Below are positions 1-8,184 of a DNA stretch of 40,050 nucleotides, piece after piece. Position 1 is the first letter of the stretch; the number at the start of each line of letters is the position of its first letter. The DNA lies in contig CAUJJW010000051.1 in assembly GCA_963205105.1 (NCBI GenBank), positions 1 to 40,050 of the forward strand, written 5' to 3'. The position numbers and the translations under genes are program-made. The notes under the pieces are model-generated. The model searched no databases and was not told the DNA's origin. It saw only the letters and a list, made by a program, of their open reading frames with translations. The DNA is from Verrucomicrobiota bacterium (lineage in GTDB: Bacteria; Verrucomicrobiota; Verrucomicrobiia; Limisphaerales; CAIMTB01).

Positions 1-695
1 TGCTCGAACTCGAAAAAGGCTCCGGCCCCGTCCGCGATCCCGATCTCTATTACTGGGCCATCTTCGGCCAACCGTCCGCCGACGGCACCTGGGGCTGGCG
101 CGTCGAGGGTCATCATTTCTCGGCCAATTTCACCATCGTCGAGGGCCGCCACATCTCCGCCACGCCCTCGTTCTTCGGCAGCAATCCCGCCGAAGTCCGA
201 CAGGGACCCCGCCAGGGTTTACGCGCCCTCGCCGCCGAACAGGATCTGGGTCTCGAACTGTTCCGGTCCCTCGACGAGAAACAGCGCGCCGTCGCGATCA
301 TCGCCGAGGAGGCGTACCCCGAGGTGCTCACCGGTGACAAACGCAAGGTCACCCCGCTCTCTCCGGAAGGACTGTCCGCGGCCAAGATGTCGTCCACCCA
401 GCGCCAATCGCTGAAGCGGCTCATCGAGGAATACGTCCGGCGCGCCCGCCCCGAGGTTGCCGACGCCGACCTCGCCAAGATCGAGAAAGCCGGGTTCAAG
501 AATATCCACTTCGCGTGGGCCGGACAGGATGCCCCTGGCAAAGGCACCTACTACCGGGTGCAGGGCCCTTCGTTCCTCCTGGAGTATGACTGCACCCAGA
601 ACAACGCGAATCACATCCACGCCGTCTGGCGGGATTTCGCCGGCGATTTCGGTGAAGACATCCTCGCCCGGCACTACCAGGAAACGCCCCACTGA
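1..695 (+). CDS. DUF3500 family protein (3' part)
   Basis: The reading frame is open from the left edge (first full codon at base 3) to the TGA at 693-695, so about 230 C-terminal residues are visible and the start lies outside the window. The visible part has the look of the DUF3500 family: an N-terminal 'YYWAIFGQPSADGTWGWR' segment, 'EGHHFSANFTI', 'ATPSFFGSNPAEV', a later 'SLDEKQRA' stretch, and a C-terminal 'HIHAVWRDFAGDFGEDIL' block with conserved His and Trp. The family is common in Verrucomicrobiota and Planctomycetota and has no established enzymatic role that I know of. The stop is 9 bp before the plsY start on the same strand, so it may be the upstream member of the same transcript. 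The family call rests on recalled motifs, not on a search. Confidence 0.8.
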   Translation, partial: LELEKGSGPVRDPDLYYWAIFGQPSADGTWGWRVEGHHFSANFTIVEGRHISATPSFFGSNPAEVRQGPRQGLRALAAEQDLGLELFRSLDEKQRAVAIIAEEAYPEVLTGDKRKVTPLSPEGLSAAKMSSTQRQSLKRLIEEYVRRARPEVADADLAKIEKAGFKNIHFAWAGQDAPGKGTYYRVQGPSFLLEYDCTQNNANHIHAVWRDFAGDFGEDILARHYQETPH

Positions 696-704
696 CGCCC
701 CGGT

Positions 705-1346
705 GTGCTGAACACGCTCGCCGTCACCGCCGTCGCCGCCTATGTCCTGGGTTCCGTTCCCACCGGATATTTGGTCGGTCGTGCTCGTGGACTGGACCTG
801 CGCCAAATGGGCAGCGGAAACATTGGTGCCACCAATGCGCTTCGCGTGCTCGGCCGCGGTCCAGGAAGCTTGGTGCTCCTCGTCGACGCACTGAAGGGCT
901 TTCTCGCCTGCACCGTCCTCCCCTACCTGGTTCGACAGTTTCTTTCCTCCGGAGGTCCCACCCCCGAACCGGCCTCTCTGGTCCCGGTCGTCGGGGGAAC
1001 CTGCGCCGTGCTCGGCCATAACTTCACGTTTTGGTTGCGCTTCAAGGGGGGCAAAGGCGTCGCCACCTCCGCCGGAGTCCTCGCCGGCCTGCTACCCGTC
1101 GCGTTCGTCATCGTGCTGGGCATCTTCCTCCTGGTGCTCGCTGCCTCGCGCTTCGTGTCGTTGGCCTCACTCACCGCCGCCGCCGTACTTCCCGTGGTGA
1201 CCTGGGTTACCCAAAGAGATCCCCTTCTCCTGAGTTTCTCCCTCGTGCTCGCCGGGCTCGTGTTCTGGCGGCATCGAGCCAACATCCAACGCCTGCGCGC
1301 CGGCACGGAACCCCGCATCGGCACCAAAGCATCCCCCACGCCATGA
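705..1346 (+). CDS. plsY: Glycerol-3-phosphate acyltransferase PlsY
   Basis: This is an integral membrane acyltransferase that moves an acyl group from acyl-phosphate to glycerol-3-phosphate, giving lysophosphatidate in the first step of bacterial phospholipid synthesis. The 213-residue length fits the family. The three PlsY motif regions are visible: 'GSGNIGATNALR' near residue 37, the glycine-rich 'KGGKGVATSAG' near 114, and the basic 'WRHRANIQRL' near the C-terminus. Hydrophobic segments at about 3-20, 62-85, 123-145 and 150-185 fit a multi-pass protein. The start is a GTG at 705, with no clear Shine-Dalgarno site. The stop overlaps the gpsA ATG in an ATGA arrangement (1343-1346), so the two are probably translationally coupled. 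The coupling is logical, because GpsA makes the substrate of PlsY. Confidence 0.96.
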   Translation: MLNTLAVTAVAAYVLGSVPTGYLVGRARGLDLRQMGSGNIGATNALRVLGRGPGSLVLLVDALKGFLACTVLPYLVRQFLSSGGPTPEPASLVPVVGGTCAVLGHNFTFWLRFKGGKGVATSAGVLAGLLPVAFVIVLGIFLLVLAASRFVSLASLTAAAVLPVVTWVTQRDPLLLSFSLVLAGLVFWRHRANIQRLRAGTEPRIGTKASPTP

Positions 1347-2323
1347 AGGTTACTGTCCTCGGCGCCGGCGCTTGGGGCACCGCCCTCGCCCTCGTTCTTC
1401 ACCAAAACGGACACCGCATCACCGTGTGGGGCCATGATCCGGTCCACCTTGAGACCATGCGTCGCACCCGCGCCAATGAGTCCTATCTCCCAGGCACCTC
1501 CATTCCCGAGGATTGGGATTTCGAACCGGCCGCCGACCGTGCCGTCGCCGGTTCCGACCTGGTCCTGATCGTCGTTCCTTCCCAGGCGTTTCGGACCGTC
1601 GCCCAATCCCTGGGACCGCTGAAAGTACCCATCGTCACCGCCACCAAAGGCATCGAGTTCGCCACCGGCCTCACCATGGGCGGTGTTCTCGAGTCCTGCT
1701 TTCCAGGCCTCCCCGTAGCGGCCCTTTCCGGACCCAGCCTCGCCCCCGAGGTCGCTCGTGGCGTTCCCACCGCCGTGGTCGCCGCCGCCCCCGACCCCGA
1801 TACCGCCGCCAGCATTCAAGCCGCCTTCCATCGACCCCAGTTTCGCGTGTACCGAAGCACCGACCGGATCGGCGTCGAACTCGGAGGCGCGCTCAAGAAC
1901 ATCATCGCCATCGGTGCCGGGGTTTGTGACGGGCTCGGATTCGGCGACAACTCCAAGGCGGCTCTCGTGACCCGCGGCCAGGCCGAGGTCCGACGCCTCG
2001 GCGTCGCCTGTGGAGCCCGCCCCGAAACCTTCTCCGGCTTGAGCGGTCTCGGCGATCTCACCGTCACCTGCTTCTCCAAAATGAGCCGGAACCGCAGGCT
2101 CGGTGAGCGACTGGGCCAGGGCGAATCACTCGCTCAAGCTGTCGCTGCGTCATCCTCGGTCGCCGAAGGAGTGCCCACCACCCGCTCCGCGCTCCGCCTC
2201 GCCCAGGACCGCGGCATCGAAGTGCCCATCATCCACGAAATCCACGCGATGCTCTTCGAGGAGAAAGATGTCCGTCAGGGTGTCCGCGACCTGCTCGCCC
2301 GCGATCTGAAGGCCGAAGATTGA
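1343..2323 (+). CDS. gpsA: Glycerol-3-phosphate dehydrogenase [NAD(P)+] GpsA
   Basis: This cytoplasmic enzyme reduces dihydroxyacetone phosphate to sn-glycerol-3-phosphate for phospholipid synthesis. At 326 residues it has normal family length. The N-terminus 'VTVLGAGAWGTALA' is the Rossmann dinucleotide-binding loop. 'ATKGIEF', 'LSGPSLAPEVARG' and 'ELGGALKNIIAIGAG' follow in the usual order, the last holding the catalytic lysine, and the C-terminal substrate region reads 'SGLGDLTVTC'. The frame is open upstream into plsY, but the ATG at 1343 gives the exact family N-terminus (MKVTVLGAGAWG), so I choose it. The start overlaps the plsY stop by 4 bp, and thrB follows after 36 bp on the same strand. 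Confidence 0.97.
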   Translation: MKVTVLGAGAWGTALALVLHQNGHRITVWGHDPVHLETMRRTRANESYLPGTSIPEDWDFEPAADRAVAGSDLVLIVVPSQAFRTVAQSLGPLKVPIVTATKGIEFATGLTMGGVLESCFPGLPVAALSGPSLAPEVARGVPTAVVAAAPDPDTAASIQAAFHRPQFRVYRSTDRIGVELGGALKNIIAIGAGVCDGLGFGDNSKAALVTRGQAEVRRLGVACGARPETFSGLSGLGDLTVTCFSKMSRNRRLGERLGQGESLAQAVAASSSVAEGVPTTRSALRLAQDRGIEVPIIHEIHAMLFEEKDVRQGVRDLLARDLKAED

Positions 2324-2359
2324 TCGAAATCGATCCCGCATCCCGTTCCCGTTTTCCCC

Positions 2360-3250
2360 ATGCGCTCCGTTTCCATCCGCGTTCCAGGAAGCACGTCCAA
2401 CCTCGGACCGGGCTTCGATTCGCTCGGCATCGCCCTGCGCGTCTACAACCGCGTCGAGGTCACCCGCACGTCCGCCGCCGGCCCCCGGATCACTTCACCC
2501 ATCGCCGATGGTGCCCGTGAACCCGCCACCCAACTCATCGCCGAGGCCGCCCGCGCCTTCTTTCGCCGGACACGCCAGCGGTCGTTTGGGTTCGATATCC
2601 ATCTCTCCGGCGATGTCCCGATCGCCCGGGGATTGGGCTCATCGGTCACCGTACGTCTAGGCACCATTGCGGCGCTCAACGAATCCACCGGCGGAAAGCT
2701 CTCGCGCCTGGATTTGTTTCAAATCGTGTCGGATCTGGAAGGGCACCCGGATAACGCGGCTCCCGCCACCTTCGGGGGCTTCAGCGCCTCGGCGATGATT
2801 CAAGGAAAGGCCCGCTGCGTGCGGTTGGCGGTCAACCCTCGCTTCCGCTTCGTGACGCTGGTGCCCGACTTCGAAGTGCCCACTCCGGAGGCCCGCCGTC
2901 TGGTTCCCGCGACCTTCAGCAAGGCAGACGCTGTGCACAACCTGACCCACACGGCCGTCATCACCGCCGCATTTGCACAAGGGGATGCGGAATTCCTTCG
3001 GGGCGCTTTCGCCGACCGCATTCACCAGCCGTACCGACAGGCGCTCATACCTCAGTTGCCGAAGGTCATCCGCGCTGGGGAACGCGCCGGAGCGGTAGGC
3101 GGTTGGCTGAGCGGTTCGGGGTCCACGATCATCTGCCTCGCCCCCACCCCCGACGCAGCCCCGGCCATCGCCAAAGCCATGCTCAAGTGCATGCCAGGTG
3201 CCGAGGTGCTCACCCTCGCCGCCGACCCCACCGGCTTTAAGGTCCTGTAG
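2360..3250 (+). CDS. thrB: Homoserine kinase ThrB (GHMP kinase family)
   Basis: The product phosphorylates homoserine with ATP to give O-phosphohomoserine, the substrate of threonine synthase. It is a 296-residue GHMP kinase, the usual size for ThrB. The N-terminal 'IRVPGSTSNLGPGFDSLG' is characteristic of homoserine kinases. The GHMP ATP-binding motif 'VPIARGLGSSVTV' lies near residue 87, 'EGHPDNAAPATFGG' near 130, and the C-terminal 'GGWLSGSGSTI' loop near 250. It starts 36 bp after gpsA and is probably in the same transcript, although it belongs to a different pathway. The ATG at 2360 gives the family N-terminus directly. A 9-bp tandem repeat begins immediately after the TAG stop. Confidence 0.94.
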   Translation: MRSVSIRVPGSTSNLGPGFDSLGIALRVYNRVEVTRTSAAGPRITSPIADGAREPATQLIAEAARAFFRRTRQRSFGFDIHLSGDVPIARGLGSSVTVRLGTIAALNESTGGKLSRLDLFQIVSDLEGHPDNAAPATFGGFSASAMIQGKARCVRLAVNPRFRFVTLVPDFEVPTPEARRLVPATFSKADAVHNLTHTAVITAAFAQGDAEFLRGAFADRIHQPYRQALIPQLPKVIRAGERAGAVGGWLSGSGSTIICLAPTPDAAPAIAKAMLKCMPGAEVLTLAADPTGFKVL

Positions 3251-3285
3251 GACCTATGGGACCTATGGGACCTATGGGACCTATT
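3251..3285. repeat. 9-bp tandem repeat, ~4 copies, in a convergent gap
   Basis: Three perfect copies of GACCTATGG plus a fourth copy diverging at its end fill the gap directly after the thrB stop. The gap lies between the convergent thrB and lipoprotein genes. The array contains no palindrome strong enough to act as a terminator. Its function is unknown; it may be a minisatellite that varies in copy number. Confidence 0.85.
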
Positions 3286-3299
3286 CCCCGATCCCACCC

Positions 3300-3680
3300 T
3301 TAACGCAGTTGCAAGGCGATCTGCTTGTCGATCTCGGCCGCCAGGTCGATGTCCGCGCCGCCGCCCTTGGTGCGCGCCTGGACCAGGACCTGGGTCAGGG
3401 CCGGCTCCAGTTCGGTGAGCTTCACGTACACGGTCCGGGTATCCACTTTACCCACCAACACCCGGTTCACGATGTCGTCGCTCACGATGGTGCCGTTGAA
3501 CTGCAGAACCTTTCGGGCACCCGCCTGAACCTGCTCCACGCTGCGCTCGTATTGGCCGGCGATTTTGTCCTTCTTGAAGGGAACTCCCATCTTCGAGCGA
3601 TTGTCCATGGTCTGGTAACACCCGGACGAGACGACCGCTAGACCGGCAAGGAGAGTCAGGACAACCGCGAAATTCTTCAT
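3300..3680 (-). CDS. Small DUF3568-like lipoprotein
   Basis: This 126-residue exported protein starts at the ATG on the minus strand at 3680 (MKNFAVVLTLLAGLAVVSSGC), followed by a hydrophobic signal sequence and a Cys at residue 21. The lipobox is imperfect because Ser, not Leu, sits at -3, so lipidation is likely but not certain. The frame extends 12 codons upstream of this ATG, but the signal peptide argues for the internal start. The remainder, with 'VEQVQAGARKVLQF', 'VDTRTVYVKLTEL', and a C-terminal 'GGADIDLAAEIDKQI' stretch, resembles short DUF3568-type envelope lipoproteins. No function is known. It lies 117 bp downstream of the thioredoxin-fold gene on the same strand and may be cotranscribed with it. 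Confidence 0.7.
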   Translation of the reverse strand: MKNFAVVLTLLAGLAVVSSGCYQTMDNRSKMGVPFKKDKIAGQYERSVEQVQAGARKVLQFNGTIVSDDIVNRVLVGKVDTRTVYVKLTELEPALTQVLVQARTKGGGADIDLAAEIDKQIALQLR

Positions 3681-3797
3681 GGCCCCGATGCAAACAAAAG
3701 GCCCACGGCGCATCAATCCCGAAACCGAACGTTGCGCGCACCGACTGGCCTGGAACCTGCTATTTCAACCCCACCGCGACCCGGGAGCCGCTCGGCG

Positions 3798-4361
3798 TCA
3801 CGGTTTTGCCGCCGGAATCTTGTCTTTCAGTTTCTCGAACGGGTAACGGTCCGACTTGTTCTTTCCCACATACCGGAAGACTTCCTTCCCATCCGGACCC
3901 AGCAGAATCAGAGCCGGGAAATGCACCGACTGCCCATGGAAGGCATAGCCTCCCGGGACCCCATACTGTTTCGCCAAACGGGCCTCGGCATCGCGGTAAA
4001 TGGGGAACTTTTCCAGCGTTTCCGCCGGCAACTTGGAAGCCCAGGCTCGAATCTCCTCCTCCGTGTCCGGCTTCAGGAACACTTGGGTCGTGTTCGGCAG
4101 CGAGGCCGCCTTGTTTTGGATTTCCTGCGTGTACCGCAGGCAAACCGGGCACTCGGTTTTCAGCAAAAAATGCAGCACCACCCAGCGTCCCCGCGCTTCG
4201 GATAAGGTGAACGCTCCCTTGCCGCCCACCGCAGGAACGGTGAAGTCCGTCGGGTTCGCCCCCCACACGCTCCCGACCATGGAAAAGCAACACAGCGCCA
4301 GGCAGCTCACCAAGGTCGCACGATGGGGTTTCGAGGCCGTTTTGATCGCAGAGGTGGTCAT
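3798..4361 (-). CDS. Exported thioredoxin-fold (AhpC/TSA-like) protein
   Basis: The 187-residue product begins with a basic then hydrophobic leader (about residues 1-34, ending near 'SVWGA') that should export it. The mature part is a compact redoxin fold: 'FTLSEARGRWVVLHFLLKTECPVC' carries a CPVC (CxxC) motif at residues 71-74 after the beta strand, where the thioredoxin/peroxiredoxin active site sits. 'HFPALILLGPDGKEVFRYVGK' near 146-166 is the usual strand pair holding a cis-Pro-type site. It probably acts in thiol redox or peroxide chemistry outside the cytoplasm; the substrate cannot be told. It is divergent from the FG-GAP gene at 4520 across a 158-bp gap. A TlpA/ResA-like role is the alternative. 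Confidence 0.85.
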   Translation of the reverse strand: MTTSAIKTASKPHRATLVSCLALCCFSMVGSVWGANPTDFTVPAVGGKGAFTLSEARGRWVVLHFLLKTECPVCLRYTQEIQNKAASLPNTTQVFLKPDTEEEIRAWASKLPAETLEKFPIYRDAEARLAKQYGVPGGYAFHGQSVHFPALILLGPDGKEVFRYVGKNKSDRYPFEKLKDKIPAAKP

Positions 4362-4519
4362 GACAAGCCGGCAAGTTAGTCACGCTTTCGCTCTCCCGCC
4401 ACCAGGGATCTTGGTCAACCATTCCTGGGGCCCGACAGAAAGAAGCTTGGGTCCACGACCGCCTCCGATCGGCTGTCGTCGCGTTGACAACCAACCGGCC
4501 CGCCTGTCTTGCTCATTCG

Positions 4520-7500
4520 ATGCATTGGGCAGGCATCGCTTCCATCATCGCAGGAATCTTCCTGGTCCTGCGCTGTGCCGCCGCACCCGCCTTGCCCTGG
4601 TCCACCTCATCTGGCTTCCGATCTCTGCCCGTAACCCCCGGACCCACCGGACAGCCCGGATTCACTCCGATGCCCCTGGCCAGCACCGGAGTGACGTTCA
4701 CCAATCAACTCGAGGGCGATCTCTACCTCACCAACGCCGTGGCCCATAACGGCGCCGGCGTCGCCATCGGTGACATCGACGCCGATGGCTGGCCGGATCT
4801 CTATTTCTGCAATCTCCAGGGAGCCAACCAATTGTACCGAAACCTCGGCGGCTGGCGTTTCGAGGTGGTCCCCCTCGGCGATGCTGCCTGCGGTGACCAG
4901 TTGTCCACTGGCGCCACTTTCGCCGACGTCGATGGCGACGCCGATCTCGACCTTCTGGTGAATGGGATCGCCGCCGGCACCCGCCTGTTTCTCAACGACG
5001 GCTCCGGCCGCTGGACGGAATCCAAAGACTCCGGACTGTCCCGGACCGCATCGTCCACGTCCCTCGCCCTGGCCGACATCGATGGGGATGGCGACCTGGA
5101 CCTGTATTGCACCCACTTCATCGACGCCATGCTCCTGGCGGATCCCACCACGCGCTTTGCCATCGCCCGCCGGGGTGACCAGTGGGAGGTCTCCAAGGTC
5201 AACGGAGAATCGACTCGTGCCCCGCGGTGGAAAGGGCGCTTCGAAGCCTTGCCCGGCGGAAAAGTGCGGGAATTGCCGGAAGTCCACGGGCTTTACCGCA
5301 ACGATGGCCAGGGGAAGTTCACTCCCATCGAATTCGAACCGGGCACTTACCTGGACGAGAAAGGCTCTCCCATTCCCCCGTTCCGGGATTGGGGTCTCGC
5401 CGCCATGTTTCGCGATCTCAATCGGGACGGGCACCCGGATCTTTACGTCTGCAACGACAACACCTCGCCGGACCGTATCTGGATCAACACGGGCAAAGGC
5501 ACCTTCCGGTTGATGGACCCGGCCGCCTTCCGACACACCAGCCGTTCGTCCATGGGCATGGATGTCGGCGACCTCGACCGCGACGGGTACGACGATGTTG
5601 TGGTCGCGGACATGCTCGCGCGGGAGCATGGCAGGCGCATGACCCAGTTGGTGCGGGATCGGCCCACGCTCGCCGAGAGCGAACAGATCGACAGCCGACC
5701 CCAATACAATCGGAACACACTCTTCTTCGGCCGTCCCGACGGCTCCTTCGTCGAAGCGGCCTTCCTGGCCGGGGTCGCCGCCACCGACTGGACCTGGAGC
5801 CCCATTCTGCTCGACGTCGATCTGGATGGATTCGAGGACCTTCTGATCACCAACGGTTTTGAATTCGATGTGATGGATCAGGACGGCGACGACGCCATCA
5901 AGGATCCCCGCCGACGCCTGACCGAAGCCCAACTCAAGCGACACATGGGCATGCGCCCTCGCTTCCGCACGCCCAACGCGGCGTTTCGCAACCGGGGGGA
6001 CGGATCCTTCGAAGCGGTCAGTCGCGCCTGGGGATTCGATCGTGTGGGCGTTTCCTTTGGCATGGCTCTGGGGGACCTCGACAACGACGGCGACCTCGAT
6101 GTCGTGGTCAACAACCTGAACGAAGCCGCCGGTCTCTATCGCAACAACAGTTCTGCCCCGAGGCTGGCCGTGCTCCTCAAGGGCACCGCTCCCAACACCC
6201 AGGGTATCGGCGCCCGCGTGGAACTCACGGGTGGCACCATCACCCAGGCCCAGGAGATGATCTGTGGCGGCCGTTACCTTTCCGGCGATCAAGCCATGCG
6301 GGGGTTCGCCATGCTGCCCGGCGCCGCGGCGTCGACACGCCTTGAGGTTCGCTGGCCCAACGGCTCACGCAGTGTCGTGACACAAGTCAGCCCCAACCAA
6401 GTCATCGAACTCTCACAAGCTTCCGCGCAGCCCGCCGCACACAGCAAACCATCTCCCCCTCCCATCCCCCTCTTCACCGATGCCAGCGCGCTCATCCAAC
6501 ATTCCCATGTGGAACAGCCTTTCGACGACTGGGCCCGTCAACCCATGCTTCCCCGGCGCCTGAGCCGGCTCGGCCCCGGTGTGGCCTGGTATGACGGCGA
6601 TGGCGACGGCTGGGACGACTTGTATATCACGGCGGCGCGGGGCGGAACGTTGGCCGCCTTCTCCAACCAGCAAGGACGGAGCTTTCAGAAAAGCACCCAA
6701 ACTTCTGTCGCCCGCGGCGATCAGACCAGCGTGGTGGGCTGGCCGAATGGCCTGGGCCAACGCCGACTGCTGGTGGCCACCTCCAACCTCGAATTCACCC
6801 CCGACGCTGAAGCTGAAATCAACGTCCACCCCCTGCCATCCTTCGGCGCGCCCCAAAACCTCAACATGGGTTGGGCCAGCCCCGGACCACTCACCACTGC
6901 CGATATCGACGGAGACGGGGACCTCGACCTCTTCGTCGGGGGCCGCTTCCGACCCGGTCGCTACCCTGAGCCCGTCGCTTCCTCGATCTGGACCAATGAA
7001 AAAGGAACGCTCGTCGCTTCCACGTCCTGGAGTAGCGCGTTCACCAACGTGGGAAGGGTCTGCGGGGCCACCTTCGCCGATATCGACGACGACGGAACCC
7101 CGGATCTGTCGCTGGCGACGGAGTGGGGGCCGGTGCGGTTGTTCCTGAATCAGGGCGGACGCTTCATCGATGCGACCGAGGCATGGGGGCTCGCTGGTCT
7201 GAACGGGTGGTGGAGCGGTATCAGCGCAGGTGATTTCAACGGGGACGGCCGGATTGATCTGGCGTGCGGCAACTGGGGTCTGAACTCGCCTTACGCCCTG
7301 CTTCAATCCGCCTCCATCCGTCTGTATTACGGCGACTGGAATGCCGATGGCGCCCTCCGCATGATCGAAACCTGGAAGTCCGGAACGGACTGGTTTGCTG
7401 TACAAGATCGCCAATGGCTGGCGCGGGGCTTTCCGGAAGTCAGTATCCGCTTCCCGACCCACCAGGCCTTCGCTGCGGCCCCGATCCAGGAGTTGCTTGG

Positions 7501-8182
7501 CTCCTCCTTCTCCGCCTCCAGCTTCCTCGAGGTCAACCACCTTGCTTCCACCGTCTTCCTCAATCAGGGCCGCCGATTCAAGGTGGTGCCGCTTCCGCGC
7601 GAAGCGCAACTGGCGCCAGCGTTCGCCATGAATGTCGCTGACTTCAACGGCGACGGCATCGAGGACCTCGTCATGAGCCAGAATTTTTTCGGATCCACCT
7701 CCGACATTTCACGCGATGACAGCGGACACGGTCTGCTGCTTCAAGGAACCGGCTCCGGGTCCTTCCGGCCACTCGATGCCCAAGCGACCGGCATCCGTGT
7801 TCTGGGCGAACAGCGCGGCGCGGCCATGGCAGACTTCAATCAGGACGGCCGCGTCGATCTCGCCATTTCCCAAAACAATGGACCAACCCGGCTGTTCGCG
7901 AATCAAACCGCGCAACCCGGCCTCCGCATGGTCCTTCGCGGACCTGTTGGCAATCCTGATGCCGTGGGCGCCAAGGTTCGTGTCCTGTATCGAGGCGGGA
8001 GCAAGGGTCCTGTTCGCGTCATCCAGGCAGGCGCAGGTTTTGGATCCCAGGACGCCGCCGCCCCGGTGCTTGGCCTGCTGGAAAATCCCGAGGCGCTGTG
8101 GATACGCTGGCCAGGCGGCAAGGAACAGACGGTTCCTGTCCAACGCCCAACCGGGACGATCTCAATCGCCTTCGAACACTAA
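4520..8182 (+). CDS. Double-module FG-GAP/VCBS protein with two ASPIC/UnbV domains (CRTAC1-like)
   Basis: This is a secreted 1220-residue protein. The ATG at 4520 (MHWAGIASIIAGIFL) gives a clean signal peptide; a TTG 12 codons upstream is in frame but would spoil it. I count about 13 calcium-loop signatures of the type DxDxDGxxDL (for example DIDADGWPDL, DIDGDGDLDL, DFNGDGRIDL), the hallmark of FG-GAP/VCBS beta-propeller blades. The protein is built as two successive units: a propeller (about 60-550) followed by an ASPIC/UnbV domain (about 554-631, ending in 'LEVRWPNGSRSV'), then a second propeller (about 650-1130) and a C-terminal UnbV domain ('GAKVRVLYRGG', 'LWIRWPGGKEQTV'). Most family members have one unit. 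Role unknown; an extracellular or cell-surface location is inferred. The SUMF1-like gene follows after 2 bp. Confidence 0.93.
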   Translation: MHWAGIASIIAGIFLVLRCAAAPALPWSTSSGFRSLPVTPGPTGQPGFTPMPLASTGVTFTNQLEGDLYLTNAVAHNGAGVAIGDIDADGWPDLYFCNLQGANQLYRNLGGWRFEVVPLGDAACGDQLSTGATFADVDGDADLDLLVNGIAAGTRLFLNDGSGRWTESKDSGLSRTASSTSLALADIDGDGDLDLYCTHFIDAMLLADPTTRFAIARRGDQWEVSKVNGESTRAPRWKGRFEALPGGKVRELPEVHGLYRNDGQGKFTPIEFEPGTYLDEKGSPIPPFRDWGLAAMFRDLNRDGHPDLYVCNDNTSPDRIWINTGKGTFRLMDPAAFRHTSRSSMGMDVGDLDRDGYDDVVVADMLAREHGRRMTQLVRDRPTLAESEQIDSRPQYNRNTLFFGRPDGSFVEAAFLAGVAATDWTWSPILLDVDLDGFEDLLITNGFEFDVMDQDGDDAIKDPRRRLTEAQLKRHMGMRPRFRTPNAAFRNRGDGSFEAVSRAWGFDRVGVSFGMALGDLDNDGDLDVVVNNLNEAAGLYRNNSSAPRLAVLLKGTAPNTQGIGARVELTGGTITQAQEMICGGRYLSGDQAMRGFAMLPGAAASTRLEVRWPNGSRSVVTQVSPNQVIELSQASAQPAAHSKPSPPPIPLFTDASALIQHSHVEQPFDDWARQPMLPRRLSRLGPGVAWYDGDGDGWDDLYITAARGGTLAAFSNQQGRSFQKSTQTSVARGDQTSVVGWPNGLGQRRLLVATSNLEFTPDAEAEINVHPLPSFGAPQNLNMGWASPGPLTTADIDGDGDLDLFVGGRFRPGRYPEPVASSIWTNEKGTLVASTSWSSAFTNVGRVCGATFADIDDDGTPDLSLATEWGPVRLFLNQGGRFIDATEAWGLAGLNGWWSGISAGDFNGDGRIDLACGNWGLNSPYALLQSASIRLYYGDWNADGALRMIETWKSGTDWFAVQDRQWLARGFPEVSIRFPTHQAFAAAPIQELLGSSFSASSFLEVNHLASTVFLNQGRRFKVVPLPREAQLAPAFAMNVADFNGDGIEDLVMSQNFFGSTSDISRDDSGHGLLLQGTGSGSFRPLDAQATGIRVLGEQRGAAMADFNQDGRVDLAISQNNGPTRLFANQTAQPGLRMVLRGPVGNPDAVGAKVRVLYRGGSKGPVRVIQAGAGFGSQDAAAPVLGLLENPEALWIRWPGGKEQTVPVQRPTGTISIAFEH

Positions 8183-8184
8183 CC

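Noticed and set aside
1031..1342. Upstream extension of the gpsA frame to 1031
   Set aside because: It overlaps plsY entirely, encodes Arg-rich sequence, and the ATG at 1343 gives the exact GpsA N-terminus.
3732..3800. Short plus-strand stretch translating to 'PTGLEPAIS', which resembles spurious peptides made from tRNA regions
   Set aside because: No cloverleaf, T-loop or acceptor stem could be drawn on either strand.
4484..4489. TTGACA at 4484, either a -35 box or part of a TTG start for the FG-GAP gene
   Set aside because: No acceptable -10 box lies 16-18 bp downstream, and the ATG at 4520 gives a better signal peptide than the TTG.
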